Shown here piece after piece: positions 1 through 11,223 of a DNA stretch of 64,000 nucleotides (the first letter of the stretch is position 1; every line of letters starts with the position of its first letter). The stretch is taken from assembly GCA_018398815.1 (NCBI GenBank), contig CM031601.1:36494009-36558008 (forward strand), written 5' to 3'. The notes below the pieces were generated by a model, which saw only the letters and a program-made list of their open reading frames with translations, was not told the origin of the DNA and did not search any database. The position numbers were made by a program, and so were the translations under genes. Source of the DNA: Conus ventricosus. Its lineage: Eukaryota; Mollusca; Gastropoda; Neogastropoda; Conidae.

Positions 1-630
1 GGTGGAGAGCCCATCAGGGAGGTGGAGTCTTTCGTCTACCTGGGAAGCGTGGTGGACCAACAGGGAGGCACAGACAGAGATGTCGCATCCAGAATCGGCA
101 AGGCAAGAGCAGCTTTCGTCATGCTCAAGAACATCTGGGCATCTGGAGGAATCAGCATAAGAACCAAACTCCACATCTTCAACTCCAGCGTGAAATCGAT
201 TCTGCTCTACGGATGCGAGACATGGCGGACAACACAGACGATACAACAAAAGATTCAGACATTCTTCAACACCTGTCTGATGCGCATCTACAAAATCTGA
301 TGGCAGGACAAGATCCGAAACGAAGATCTGTGGGAGCGTGCGGGACAGGAACCAGTGGCCAAGCAGATACTGTGAAGGAAGTGGGGCTGGACCGGACACA
401 CCCTCAGGAAGCCAGCATCCAGCACCACACGCCAAGCCCTGACCTGGAACCCGCAGGGAAAGAGGAAGAGAGGCCGGCCTCGCAACGGCTGGAGGTGAGA
501 CACTGAGGCGGAGCTGAAACAACAAGGGACCAACTGGACTGGAATGACCAGAACAGCCCAGAACAGAGTGCGATGGCGAAGGGTCATCGATGGCCTATGC
601 TCCACCAGGAGCGATGGGCATAATAAATGA
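1..630 (+). pseudogene. RTE-like non-LTR retrotransposon, C-terminal end of reverse transcriptase (5' part outside window)
   Basis: Reading frame 1 is open from the first base and encodes the typical end of an RTE-type endonuclease-reverse transcriptase. It has FVYLGSVVD, then ILLYGCETW, followed by a basic tail with [20 protein letters not shown] and RVRWRRVIDG. In the family this tail follows the RT domain. Three in-frame TGA codons interrupt it, at 298-300, 373-375 and 496-498. Each lies where arginine is expected (for example IYKI-stop-WQDKI and NGWR-stop-DTEAEL), which fits CGA to TGA transitions. The frame ends normally at TGA 628-630. This is a dead copy, cut by the window edge. Family assignment is from recognised motifs; the exact RTE subclade is not determined. 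Confidence 0.85.
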
Positions 631-853
631 ATCACCCCACTGATGAACACACACCAGCGCACACACGTCTACAGTATACCCTGGAGACACTGAGAGATTC
701 AAAGTCTTATCTCAGTTGACATTTGTTTCATCTTTTGTGTCTGTTATTGGAAAGGCCCAGTATGAGTTTGCCCCAATCACTAGGAGTCTTTGCAATGTTG
801 GCCTTGAAATTATTCCAGTGTTTGTTTGGTTGGTGATGTTTCTTGCTCTTCCC
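631..853. other. Intergenic, nothing recognised
   Basis: This short stretch between the RTE end and the first piggyBac-like terminus has no supported coding sequence. A small AC-rich patch near 645-665 may be the 3' tail region of the RTE copy. Confidence 0.4.
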
Positions 854-1100
854 TTAACCCCTTCACTGCCACAGTATAATAGCACATTTGAATAACTGTG
901 CCAAAGTAAAATTTTGCTTTTTGGGGTAGGTTCAGTAAAATGGTTACTGCTCACTTATTTCTTGACAAATCTTTCAGATATTTGGCATGTTTTGTCGTTA
1001 TGCATTGATCTATAATGTCCTGTAAAAATGACTTGATTATGTTGATAATTAGTGCAGCAGAAATTGACATAATTGTAAAAATCTTACCAAAAATATACAC
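854..1100 (+). mobile_element. piggyBac-like terminus (family PB-2), left end
   Basis: TTAA at 854-857 is followed by CCCCTTCACTGCC at 858-870. TTAA followed by CCYTT is the usual start of a piggyBac terminal repeat. The next ~230 bp (from CACAGTATAATAGCAC to about 1,100) recur with high similarity at 27,847-28,090 and, more diverged, at 58,835-59,064. A dispersed repeat sharing a TTAA boundary fits a piggyBac-superfamily element, probably non-autonomous. The only plausible opposite end on this side is at 9,954-9,966, which would make a 9-kb unit; that pairing is uncertain. Confidence 0.6.
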
Positions 1101-3430
1101 AAAGAAAAAAGTTAAGCACCCCCTTATATTTTCAACTGTCAGAATTGACAACAACAATGTATGACCCCAAAATTTTCAATTTTGTCAAGAATGGTGTGTC
1201 ATTGAAAGGATAAAACCAGTCAGACGTGTATGTGAAGCATAGTCATGGTGTGGCATGCACGTGCATTACGGTTTTTGAAATTTTTAAAATTGAGGTTTGG
1301 TGAGTCATCCAGTTTAGCAATCACAGTTGGTTTTTTAAAAAAAAATAATTTTTTGCAAAAAAAATGGGGCGAAGGGGATAGCAGGCCAACGTGGCAAATT
1401 AGGGCATGCATTCCACTGGAAAGGGGGTCCCCAAATTGGGGCTTTCCACTACACTGTCTCAGCCGCTGGTGGGGAAACACCACAAACCAACCATGTGCGG
1501 GCCCCCCCGACGGCCGCCACATCAGGCAAGCCGAAACAGGGCTTACTTCGTATATACGCCATGACCTTTTCGCCACAAGCACCAGCTTGAACGCAGGGAT
1601 GCCTAACAGAAAATTTTCCCCAAAAAAACATGCAAACCGTTTAAAAACCCAGGGATAAACGGGGGGGTTATAAAGTCCCCTTTGACTACCCCGTTGACTG
1701 ACCCCACAAAAGACGGCTTTTGGGACTGGTTTTCTCGCCCCGGGGGGGTGGGGGAACCTGAGGAACGGAGAAAGATACACTGTGGGAAAACGAAAACCGT
1801 TTTCCCTGCTGCGCGTCACTGATGGAAGATAAAGGGGTTTGGAGACGCCCAAATCACCTATCGCCCGGGAACATACAGGCAACTTTTTCCTCACGTGACT
1901 TTTCCATAATGGTCGGGGGGTGCCTCTCAAAACGATCAAGCGGATTGTTTACCATTCGAGGGGGGGACCCTCACAGGGGACGGTACATCCGAGAGTCCTT
2001 GACCCGGGTCGTTGTCCCCCATTTAAACAACCCCCCCTTGCCACCAGACCAGTGTACAGGATGACAATGCCAGGCCTCATCGGCTCAACAAACAGCTTTC
2101 TCCAGCAAGAAGCATGCAACCCTGCCATGGCCTGCCATGACCCCAGCCTCAATCCCTGGAGCACACGGGACAGATTTGGCCGCGTTTGCAGACCTTGGAC
2201 CCCCCCCCACAAAATCGCATCAACGGAAGCTGCACTGCATCGGGAGGGGGCAGCAACTGACGATGAAACAGATCCGGGCCTGCTGGGGATGCGACGCGGG
2301 GGTTGAGGGGGCACCGGCTCGGGGGATTCCGCGCTACTGAACATTTTGTGACACGGGGCCGCAAAATCAGGGATAAGGGTCAAAATTCAAAAATGATTTT
2401 AAAATTTAATCTAAAAGAAGGAAATTTAAACAAACAAAAAAAACAGATTTAAATTTATTTTTATTACTTTCTGAATGCACCTTTGAGTCCCAGGTGATCG
2501 TGACCCCGTTTGAAAAAAAATTCTTTTAAAGTTTGGTAAATTCAAATAGTCCTAACAAATTTTTTCCCCCAAGCATGAGACGGATATAAATCAAGATCCC
2601 ATAAACTTAGAAACAACCCTCAATTCCCCCAAATTTAATGTGTTTTGTTTAAAAATTTTTCTTTGAAAATTTTGGGTTACTGGTTTAATGATGGCGACAC
2701 GGGCTTCAAACTTTCCCCAAAAGAATTGAAAAAAAAAAAAACACTACAATCAAAACCCAACTTAAAATTTTTCAGCAAACACTATGGGTACCTGTTCTTT
2801 AAATCGCATAATTATTTTTTAAAAAAAAACATGTTTATCTGTGACCACCTCTGTGAGAGTCGTTACGCCAATTTTAATTTTTTGGGGATAGTTAATATTT
2901 GATCAAAACCATCACCATAATAGCACTGCACCAAATGACACTTCACAAAAATCAATAAAAACACTTTCAACCTTGGGAAATTATTGTCTTGTTTTCAGAA
3001 TCAGTTTTACATGCCAGCCCCAACCCCCCTCCCAACCTGCGCATCCACAACACACACACACACACACACACACCCACACCACACACACCCCACCGCTAAA
3101 TAAACAGCAAGGCAAATCCCATTTGAAGCTGCACAAATGGCCTTTTAAATGGGTGTTTTTTTGCACTAAAAACACATTTCTTTTTTTTTTCTTTGACCCA
3201 AGTCCTCTTTTTTTTTTTTGGGTCTCCCGGGGGTCCTGGCAGGTGGGGGGCAGTCGGGCTGGTGGAGGGTTTTTAAACGGACAGGGCGAAGAGGTGAACG
3301 AAGGGGGGTACCTTTCCTGATTTTGAGACTGAGGGGTTGGGCACACCAGACCCCCTTAAATCGGGCATCACAAACCCCTGATCTCAGAACAAGACTCCTC
3401 CCCCTTGGTTTTCACTGAGACCAGTTGGGT
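1101..3430. other. Degraded-consensus region without supportable genes
   Basis: From about 1,260 the sequence becomes rich in short homopolymer runs (A, T, C and G runs of 4-10), the same texture as the 28.6-39.8 kb zone where artefact can be shown. Overlapping ORFs on both strands at 1,220-2,380 have low-complexity, unfamiliar translations and I do not accept any. A short (AC)n tract lies at about 3,050-3,090. Nothing recognisable is coded. Confidence 0.45.
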
Positions 3431-3719
3431 TAAATGATGGGGGAGGTCATCGGGTAGGTTTGGGGCGTCAGGTAAAAACTGGAGATAGCAGGCTGTCCTC
3501 TTCGCTGGCAGGAACAGGAAAACCCAACAGACAGCTTGGCATCGCTTTCCGCTTTACACTGAAGCAGGCCACCCCCCTTTTCAGCACCAAAAGGGGCCGC
3601 TTTGAAAACGACTGGTGGACAAATTACACAGCCACACCTCATCACGGAAACAACAGAACAGATATTTTGCATTCAAGAAACTGAAATATAAAGGGCTCAA
3701 TTCCTTTAAAAAACCACAC

Positions 3720-4411
3720 ACATAAAATAAACCACGGTGACACCCCCCACACATATTTGCACACACACAAACACATCTGACATATATAATGACAATGTTT
3801 TTTGACACACACCCCCCTTTCCCTAATGAAATACTCACACACACACCAAAAACACCACACACCCCCACACACACACACACACACACACCACAGTGCACAC
3901 TGCAAGACTTACAGCCAAAACCCCCCATCCCTTAAAACTACCCCCCCCCCCTCCCCCCGCCCTTCCCCCATCCCCGCCATTAAAAAACTTACACCACACA
4001 ACAACACCACCCCAAACACATTTCATTCACACACCAAAAGCCCCACATACACACACAGTACACACATTCATTCTTCACACACACACATGCCACATACCAC
4101 ACATAAACACCACACTTCATTCATTCACACACACACACATCACACATACACACACAGGACACACACACATTCATTCTTCACACACACAAACACACACACA
4201 CACACACACACCACACACACCCCTCATTTTTTCACAACACACACACACACACCCCACACACACACACGACACACACACACACACATTTCTTCTTTTCACC
4301 ACACACACACTTCATTCCCCCACACACACACAACACACACACAAAACCCACAAAATTCATTCAAAAAACCCACACACAACACACACACACACACACGCTT
4401 TTTTGTGTACA

Positions 4412-4441
<30 letters not shown>
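3720..4441. repeat. AC-rich compound microsatellite ending in a 29-C run
   Basis: Almost pure CA/CAC-type sequence is punctuated by recurring CATTCATTCTTCACAC-like units (about 4,063-4,330). It ends in 29 consecutive C at 4,413-4,441. All ORFs here are His/Thr or Cys/Val artefacts of the repeat. Confidence 0.85.
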
Positions 4442-4442
<1 letters not shown>

Positions 4443-5904
4443 CTCAAAAAACCACAAACTAACCCTTTAGTATTACCCATCTGTAAATCTCTGTCACTGA
4501 AATGCATTAACACATTTCCTCCTTTTAAAAGAATTTGTGGGCCAGCAATTTCCAAACACCAAAATTTTAGTGCCCCAATTATCTATAATCTGAGTCATTT
4601 TTTCAACTTCCAATCGGCCTTCTGTCAAGTTTGCCTTTACAAAAATAGAAAAACAGCATCATTATTTCACTGTTTTTTTTTAAATCAACTCGCAATTTAA
4701 AGCTACATTAAAGGAATCAAGTAATATGTGGATATCTTTCTAAAAATATTCCTTTCGCCATACATTACAAAAATTTTAAAAAAACAAAAAATTTCGACAG
4801 CATTCGGGGAACAATGTAAACAGATCACTTACCAGTTTCATGTTTCGGTTCACCCCTTTTTTTCCACAGGCACGGGTTTGACCTTCACCTCACTACTAAA
4901 TCTTCGACTTCAGATTCCTATTGTCTCCAAAGTATCTGTCACTGCTTAAATCATTCGGGGCGAGTGAAATTCGCTTTTCCCCCGACAGCAGCCTTGAGAT
5001 CTCACCTCGACACTTCGCTCGCCTTTGGTTTGTTCTGTGTTCGAAAACACGTTTCCATTTACTCACTTTTGGGAATTAAATGAGCTTCGATGAAAAATGG
5101 AGCAATAAAATTTTAACTTTTTAAAAGAAATTTTGCTACTTTCCAAAATAATTTTACATCAGAGAACAATCTGTAGCAATGATGTATGCAGCTTTTGAAA
5201 TTTGATCTGGATAAGTCGCTCTGACCACTATCGCACATCAAACAAATTACACCTAAACCAAAAAAAACAGTGTTGAATGTGTAAAATAGGGCTTGAGACA
5301 TTTACAACCAATTTGGGTTATCCGCTCTAAAACGACCGAGGTGAAGAAATGTTTTTGGGAAATGGGGGAAACGAGTCCGCTTGTTCCCCCAGTTTCCCAC
5401 ATTTCCCGACAGGGAAAAAATTAAAATAAAATACTTTTACTTTTTTTTTCTTAAAATACTTGAGAATTTAGCAGATAAAACGTCAAAATCAAAATTAAAA
5501 AATGCAACATCGATATTTTTAGTCCTCCTTTTAAAACCGTCCAGCACAAAACTACAGCTGGCGACTTATCCATGATTTTTGCGCAGCGTCCTTTTCATTT
5601 TTTTTTTGGTTTATGGAGATTCATGGGAATTTTTTCAAATGAAATTGCCACTTGATTAAGCCTATATTTTTTAATGACCATACTTTTCATGGGGATTTTT
5701 TTTAGGGGGAAAAAGTCATTGACTTTCTTTTGCAATACCACATTTGTTTAAATTTTAAAAACATTTGTTTTTGTTTTTCATTTGTCAATTTTTAATAAAA
5801 AAAAAAACGAAAAAAATGTTCCACATTAAACAGTTTAGTACAAAAAAGAATTTCGTTTCTCCAAACAAAAAAAAATTGGGGGGGGGGTTTTTACTTTTTT
5901 TCTT
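4442..5904. other. Non-coding AT-rich stretch, nothing recognised
   Basis: No ORF here has a recognisable motif. The sequence is AT-rich with homopolymer runs that increase after about 5,350. A slightly GC-richer patch at 4,950-5,060 carries no motif I can name. Confidence 0.4.
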
Positions 5905-8735
5905 TTTGAAACAGTTTTCGAATAACCAAACCAAAGTGCCAAATGAAAAAGATCAAAAAAACTGAAAAAGTGGTCTTTCTATTTATTTCAACATCAGCAA
6001 AACCGACAGTCATATAAAATCCAAGGAAAGTTGTTTTTGAGAAACTGGTCATAGTTGGGTACTATTTTTTAGGTAAAAAGGGGGATAACAGCTTTTTATG
6101 GATGTTTTACTAACATGTCATTACCACCAATTTATTGAGTTATTTGTTTGATTTTTGCTAATTACTTCCCTTTTACCCTTGTTTACAATTTTTACATCTT
6201 TTTAATTTGATTTTTTTGTAATGATGATGGGGTTCACACTAGTAACATTGATAAACCATTTTTTTTTTGTTTTTTAAAATTGAAGTTTTAGAAAAATCGC
6301 ACAAAAAGCCCCCCAAAACCAGGTCAATACCTTTTGGTATTTCTCAACATATACAAACACCTGGATCATATGTTGTCAGTAAAAATTTCCCCCTTGTACA
6401 GTCTTAAAGTTACTGGGGGGACCCCAATTGCAGAAAGGGGCATAATTTTTACTTTTGGGGAGGTTTAGTACTCAAATTACTGGATTTATTTTTTGATATA
6501 TGACAGATTTTTTGGCTTTTTCCTTTCCCCCACCCAAAGCTATGACAAATTTAAAAATAATTGAATTTTTAGGGCCCTAGGGATGGGCAGGGATTAATGA
6601 ATGGTGGTTTTTTAAAAAGAACATTTTCAATTTTCAAAAACAAATTTCTCTAAAAATCAGTGAAAACAATGAAAAAATGGGTACTAATTATTCAAACATC
6701 AGCCCTAAACCCTGACGTCAAAAAAACCAAAAAATGTTTTTCTTATGATAAAAGCTCAAATTGGGGGAGTTTTTTAGGGAAAAAGGGGATAATCATCTTT
6801 CATGGATTTCACTAACAGTGCATTCTTTCCATTTATTGAGTTCTTGTTTTAGTTTTGCAATTCTTCCTCATACCCTTGTTACAAATTTTTCATCTTTGTA
6901 ATTTGATTTTTTGTTGTGATGGTTTTACACATAACATATATAAACCATTTTTTTTTGTTTTCAATTTGATAGTTTTAGAAGAATTCTGCCATAAAACCCC
7001 TAAAAAAAAGGGCAATACCTTTTTGGATTTTCTCAACAATTTACAAACACCCCCGGGATTCATTTTGTTGTCGAAATGTCCCTGTGTAACAGTCGAAAGT
7101 TACGGGGGGCCCCAAATTTTACAAGGAAGGGGGATAATTTTACATTTTGGGGGAGGTTTAGTTCTCAAAAACTGCTTTTTTATTTGTTTTATATAGATTA
7201 GATTTATGGCTTTTCTTTCCCCCACACCCAAACTTAAAAACGTAAACATAACGAAATTTTTGGGCCATTAAGGGATGGGCAGGGAAAATGAATAATGGTT
7301 TTACAAAAAAACATTTTCAATTTTAAAAAAAAAATTGCATCAATTTAAAATCAAAGAAAACAATGAAAAATGGTGTACAATTTTTCAACACCACACTAAC
7401 ACATACATCATAAAAATCCCAAAAAGTTTTTCTTGATGATAATTTTGCTCATAATGGGGGGACTTTTTTTTTAGGTAAAAAGGGCATAATCGCTTTTTAT
7501 GGTATGTTCACTAACTGTGCATTACTCTCCATTCTTGATTTTTAGTTTTATTTTTTGGGGATTTCTTTCCCTTTTACCCCCTTTTTTACAATTTCACATC
7601 ATTGTAATTTTTATTTTTTTTGAATGATGATGGTTCACACATAACATTGGGTAAACCATTTTTTTTTTTTTTTCCAATTTTTAAAAAAAAATTCCCCCAT
7701 AAAAAACACCTAAACACAGCAAAAATACCTTTGGGGGTTTTCGAACAGCATTAAACACCTGGGATTCATATTTTTGCAATAAATGTCCCTCGTTAAAACT
7801 TAAATTTTCTGGGGGGACCCCCAATTTTAAATAAAAGGGCATAATTTTACTATTTGGGGGAGGTTCATATCTCAAAATTTCTGCAATTTTTTTTGTTGAA
7901 ATGACTTAATTTATGGGTTCTCTTTTCCCCCCCAAACCCCCAAACTATGATACTAAAAACAATAATCTAATTTTTTTGGCCATTAGGGATGGACAGGAAA
8001 ATGAATGGTGGTTTTACAAAAAAAAGAGTTTCAAGTTTACAAAAAAAAATTGCATCAATAAAACGGAAAACAAGGGGGAAAAATTGTACTAATTTAAACA
8101 ACACACACCAACACAAACAGTCATATAAAATTTCCCCCGAATTTATTCTTTGAGAAAAATCCAAATTGGGGGGACTATTTTTTGGAAAAAGGGCTAATAC
8201 TTTTTTCACGGGGATGTTCACTAACATGTACATTACTCATCCTTTATTTTTTAACATTTAAATTTTTTTTGAAACTTCCTTAACCCTGTTTTAAAATTTT
8301 ACATCATTTTAAAATTTAATTTTTTGGTAATGATAATGGTTTACACATAACTAATAAACCATTTTTTGTTTTTTTTCAATTTGAAGTTTTTTGAAAATTC
8401 GCTCATAAAACCCCCTAAAAAACAGCAAAAAACCTTTTTGGGGTTTTTCTCAACAACATTACAAAACCTGGGGTTTATATTTTTGTCGGTAAATGTCGCT
8501 GGAACAACCTGTATGACGGGGTACCCAAATTCTACTAGAAAGGGGCAAATTTTACTATTTTGGGATTCATACCTCATACTGCTTATCATTTGTTGACAAG
8601 ACTTGAATTTATGGCTTCTCTTTCCTTTTATCCCAATCTATGATGCTGTATAATAAACTATTTTGGTGGGCCCTTAGGGGGGTGGCAGGGATGACCAAAG
8701 GGGTTTTACAAAAAAAAAAACCCGTTTCTGAACAC
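5905..8735 (+). repeat. Tandem array, four units of about 0.7 kb
   Basis: A lead-in (AACAGTTTTCGA, about 5,912) is followed by four head-to-tail units. The same landmark (a TGAAAAA-TGG-type motif followed by TAC or GTC) recurs at about 5,963, 6,670, 7,363 and 8,073, giving spacings near 707, 693 and 710 bp. Each unit repeats the same order. First comes a 'GGGGGACTATTTTTTAGG'-like patch. Next is TTTATTGAGTTATTTG, then TACCCTTGTTTACAATTT, then ATGATGATGGTTCACAC. Last is a G-rich block before GGCATAATTTTAC. The consensus looks smeared into homopolymers, so true identity between units is probably higher than it appears. One unit follows a piggyBac-like end at 28.1 kb and two more lie at 59.9-61.3 kb. 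Confidence 0.8.
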
Positions 8736-9293
8736 AACACATGTTACAACACATAAAACCGTAAAACACTGCAAAAACTTTTGTTAGTGTTTACTAACAT
8801 CACTGTAAGTTAAAGTGGGTCCAAATTGTTTAAAATAAATATTTATTGGGAAATTTCAAAATGACAAACCCTGGGAAAAAAGTCTGAAAAAAGCAAAAAA
8901 CAATTTTCAGTTGAAAAGAAAAAAAAGAAAACCCACACACACATTTGTTATCAAACAAAACACTGTGAGAACTGTGTTAGAGTTTTTTTTCTGAACAAGT
9001 ACTTACATTACTGCCACGCTGTTCTATATAAGAATCCGTCGCTTGCCGTACAAAGTCATGGACATAATCCTCAGGTTGTCTGCATTCCGTGCTTCATAAT
9101 TTTAGGGGACGTGCTCTTTTTTTTATGTCTGTCCAAATCGTGGTTCAAAGACACACACATTGAGATTCATTCTATACTCCACTTGGTCTTCTTTCACTGA
9201 TGGCACTCGGTCTGGTCACAGCATTGACAAAATCATGAACACATGCACAGGTGAGAAAAAAAAAAGAAATGTAGAATGGAAAAATAAACTTAC
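8736..9293. other. Non-coding, nothing recognised
   Basis: AT-rich sequence after the tandem array. From about 9,000 the base quality looks normal. Translations on the minus strand, where the downstream part of the piggyBac transposase would be expected, show no further transposase motif. Confidence 0.35.
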
Positions 9294-9400
9294 CAGAACT
9301 TTTCATGCAGATGATCCAGAATGGGTCGGATCTTGTAGAGCCAGTCATACCCTGGATCACCTTTGACTGGCAAGGCTGCATTGTCGTTGAAATGCAGAAA
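9294..9400 (-). pseudogene. piggyBac-type transposase fragment (possible exon)
   Basis: The minus strand encodes FLHFNDNAALP followed by GYDWLYKIRPILDHLHEKF. This matches the conserved block of piggyBac transposases (RFLHFNDN then KIRPLLDHL). The block lies just N-terminal to the first catalytic Asp region, so only a small slice of a roughly 550-residue protein is present. On the minus strand the piece ends in AGTTCTG|GTAAGT, a consensus splice donor at 9,293-9,292, and is preceded by CTTCTTCAG, a plausible acceptor. The frame is also open to about 9,425 with fitting residues (ILKMLLQ), so the upstream boundary is uncertain. An (AC)n tract follows directly upstream. It could be a host-domesticated PGBD exon or a remnant of the element ending at 9,966. 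Confidence 0.65.
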
Positions 9401-9442
9401 CTGAAGAAGCATTTTCAAGATAGATAAGCAGACCCACAATTG

Positions 9443-9536
9443 GCACACACACAATTTACACACACACACACGCACGCACACACACAATTTACACACACAC
9501 ACACACACCATACACAGTAAGTAGACCCACAATTGG

Positions 9537-9601
<65 letters not shown>

Positions 9602-9627
9602 CAGCCTACAGACACACACACACACAA
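9443..9627. repeat. (AC)n microsatellite with internal duplication
   Basis: Long CA runs interrupted by AATT. The phrase GACCCACAATTGG occurs twice, at about 9,430 and 9,524, so a segment of roughly 94 bp was duplicated before or during repeat expansion. Confidence 0.9.
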
Positions 9628-9953
9628 TTCATTGTCCTGAGTGACATAGTTGCCCAAAATCCTTCACTGCATGCCTTCTCCTTACACCACTTGGGACAGG
9701 CTTGGTTTATTGTGAAAACTCTCTGACTCTCTGAGGGATGCTATGAAAAACACCCTACAATGACCCAACAAAGCCTCATTGGGTCTTGCCCCTTGTGAAT
9801 CATTAATTTAGATATATTGAGCTTTCTTGTTTGTGCCTATTAGAATCCTAAAACTTGAAAATAGAAACAGGAAAAATTCTCAAATGAGGCGGATGTATAT
9901 ATATGCCTTTGGCAAATATGGTTGCTCTGCACTTAGTGTATATATATGTCCTC
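9628..9953. other. Subterminal region of a piggyBac-like element
   Basis: No convincing ORF. Close to the right end the sequence TATATATATG followed by CC or TCC occurs twice (about 9,895-9,907 and 9,939-9,953), like the subterminal direct repeats often present inside piggyBac ends. Elsewhere nothing is recognised. Confidence 0.35.
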
Positions 9954-9970
9954 GGCACTGAAGAGGTTAA
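9954..9970 (-). mobile_element. piggyBac-like terminus, right end
   Basis: GGCACTGAAGAGG at 9,954-9,966 is followed by TTAA at 9,967-9,970. Its reverse complement, TTAA-CCTCTTCAGTGCC, differs by one base from the left end at 27,843-27,859 (TTAA-CCTCTTCACTGCC). It lies about 560 bp from the minus-strand transposase fragment at 9,294-9,400 and in the orientation expected for a 5' transposase end. Confidence 0.5.
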
Positions 9971-10317
9971 TATTTGTGCAGAGTCAAGTCCTTGCCTAGT
10001 TCTTTGGATGAAACTAAACCAGTGTCTTTTGTGTGATTACATGCATCAAAAACATTTTGCAGGCATGTTACATCCCATCTGCCTTTTGAATAACAGTAGT
10101 CCATTGTATACCAGTGGGATGAATGATAAGGGAAAAAAGACACATGTACACTGGTGAGATGTTCAGATATTATTCCCAAAGAATATGTGGCTGTCGCTGT
10201 TTATGGTATTCAAAACGGCTGCATATAATTCAGAATTATAATGGAGGAACAAAAAAAAACCCTACAGTGACTGTGTGTGTGTTCCATACCATGATATTTT
10301 GGGGTTTGTGATTTCAG
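9971..10317. other. Probable intron or intergenic sequence
   Basis: No recognised coding sequence. The 3' end (TTTGTGATTTCAG at about 10,305-10,317) reads as a splice acceptor for the candidate exon that follows. Confidence 0.35.
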
Positions 10318-10468
10318 TCTGATCTGTTTTCCTGCAACCTGGACATGCCGGTGATTGGCACCCCCAGCTCCTCCCCATTGAAGTCAACACACCAACTGAT
10401 CAGCAGCAATGTGTCCCCTCCCTCCCTTTCCTCAATCCTCGACATCTCTCTGCCCGCTCCTTTGAATC
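10318..10468 (+). CDS. Candidate internal exon 1 of an unidentified host gene
   Basis: A 151-bp open stretch lies between TTTGTGATTTCAG| and |GTAAGAC, good acceptor and donor sites. In phase 0 it encodes 50 residues plus one base, starting SDLFSCNLDMPVIGTPSSSP and ending SSILDISLPAPLN. The Ser/Pro-rich composition suggests a disordered segment. The leftover base joins the two-base overhang of the candidate exon at 11,141-11,223 to give an Arg codon, with no stop in the joined frame. I do not recognise the protein. A competing acceptor at 10,556-10,557 would instead give a terminal exon ending at TAA 10,695-10,697. The large introns around it would hold the nearby transposons. Confidence 0.45.
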
Positions 10469-11140
10469 GTAAGACATACACATTTTCTGTCTACTTCATA
10501 TTGTAAGATATTAATAGTTTGTAAAAATGGACGAAATTATATTGTTCCTGTCTTTAGATATTTGTCTTCATGATTACTTTGATGACCATTTTTCTCATAT
10601 GTGCATGTCCAAGCAGGTGCCATATTCCTACCCAACATGGAATTTCGCTGTATTGTCAGGATCCTCAACAGTTAACTTGGGAGAGCAAGGGAGCTAACCA
10701 TGCTCCTATTCCAGATAGGTCCATTGATAAATCACCTTTGAGGATCCAACATCACATTAGAGAGTGAATATTCAGCTCTGTCTCTTGTTTCAAGTGGTAC
10801 ATTCGCTTGGACACTCGCGAGACCTGCATTTAGTTCACGGTTTTTGTCGCTTTCCTCCTTTGTCATTGAATGTTGGTCAAGTATAGTGCGGCAGTTCATT
10901 TGCTGTCGGAATTATCCATCATGACAGACTTGCTACCATCAGTTTGCCAGGTTGGGCAAGAAAGGCGACCAACTGTCCCACCTACACCAGTGCATTGTTG
11001 GTCTTAGGGTATGGGCATATCGTCAGCGTTCCTCCCCATCCACCCACCTCTGCACTTACCATTCCCCAGCTCCCTGAAAGTGAAGGAAGAGGGTTAGAAA
11101 GAGTTGTCAGGTATATTTGGTTGCTTTCCACTGGGCCCAG

Positions 11141-11223
11141 GACTGGATCGTTTCTCATGGGAGGAGATCCATTTGGGATCTGTGGAGCAAAAGAAAGAAG
11201 CTCAGCGAACATTGGCTGGGAAG
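11141..11223 (+). CDS. Candidate internal exon 2 of the same host gene
   Basis: An 83-bp stretch lies between CTGGGCCCAG| and |GTAGGG. After the two bases completing a split codon it encodes LDRFSWEEIHLGSVEQKKEA and QRTLAGK, a charged, probably helical sequence. The intron phase matches exon 1 (phase 1 out, phase 1 in). The next acceptor-like site is CTCTCCCTCTCCAG at about 11,255-11,268. Reading on from there in phase 0 gives 18 residues to a stop. The VQSELERD reading there is in another phase and would need a one-base sequence error at the donor. Not recognised. Confidence 0.4.

Noticed and set aside
1220..2383. Overlapping ORFs of 120-240 codons at 1.2-2.4 kb
   Set aside because: Both strands are open, translations are unfamiliar and the sequence has smeared runs; no motif or splice support.
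3802..4470. Long His/Thr-rich and Cys/Val-rich ORFs in CA repeats (also at 9.3-9.7, 20.5-20.9, 55.7-56.0, 62.1-62.4 and 63.6-63.8 kb)
   Set aside because: Direct translation products of microsatellites.
9967..10179. Minus-strand ORF with HWYTMDYCYS, vaguely like a later piggyBac YTDxYYS motif
   Set aside because: It lies upstream, not downstream, of the fragment encoding KIRPILDHL on that strand, and no surrounding residues fit.
10558..10697. Alternative terminal exon after acceptor TGTCTTTAG, phase-compatible with exon 10,318-10,468
   Set aside because: Possible, but the exon at 11,141 gives an equally good phase and more protein-like sequence; kept only as an alternative.
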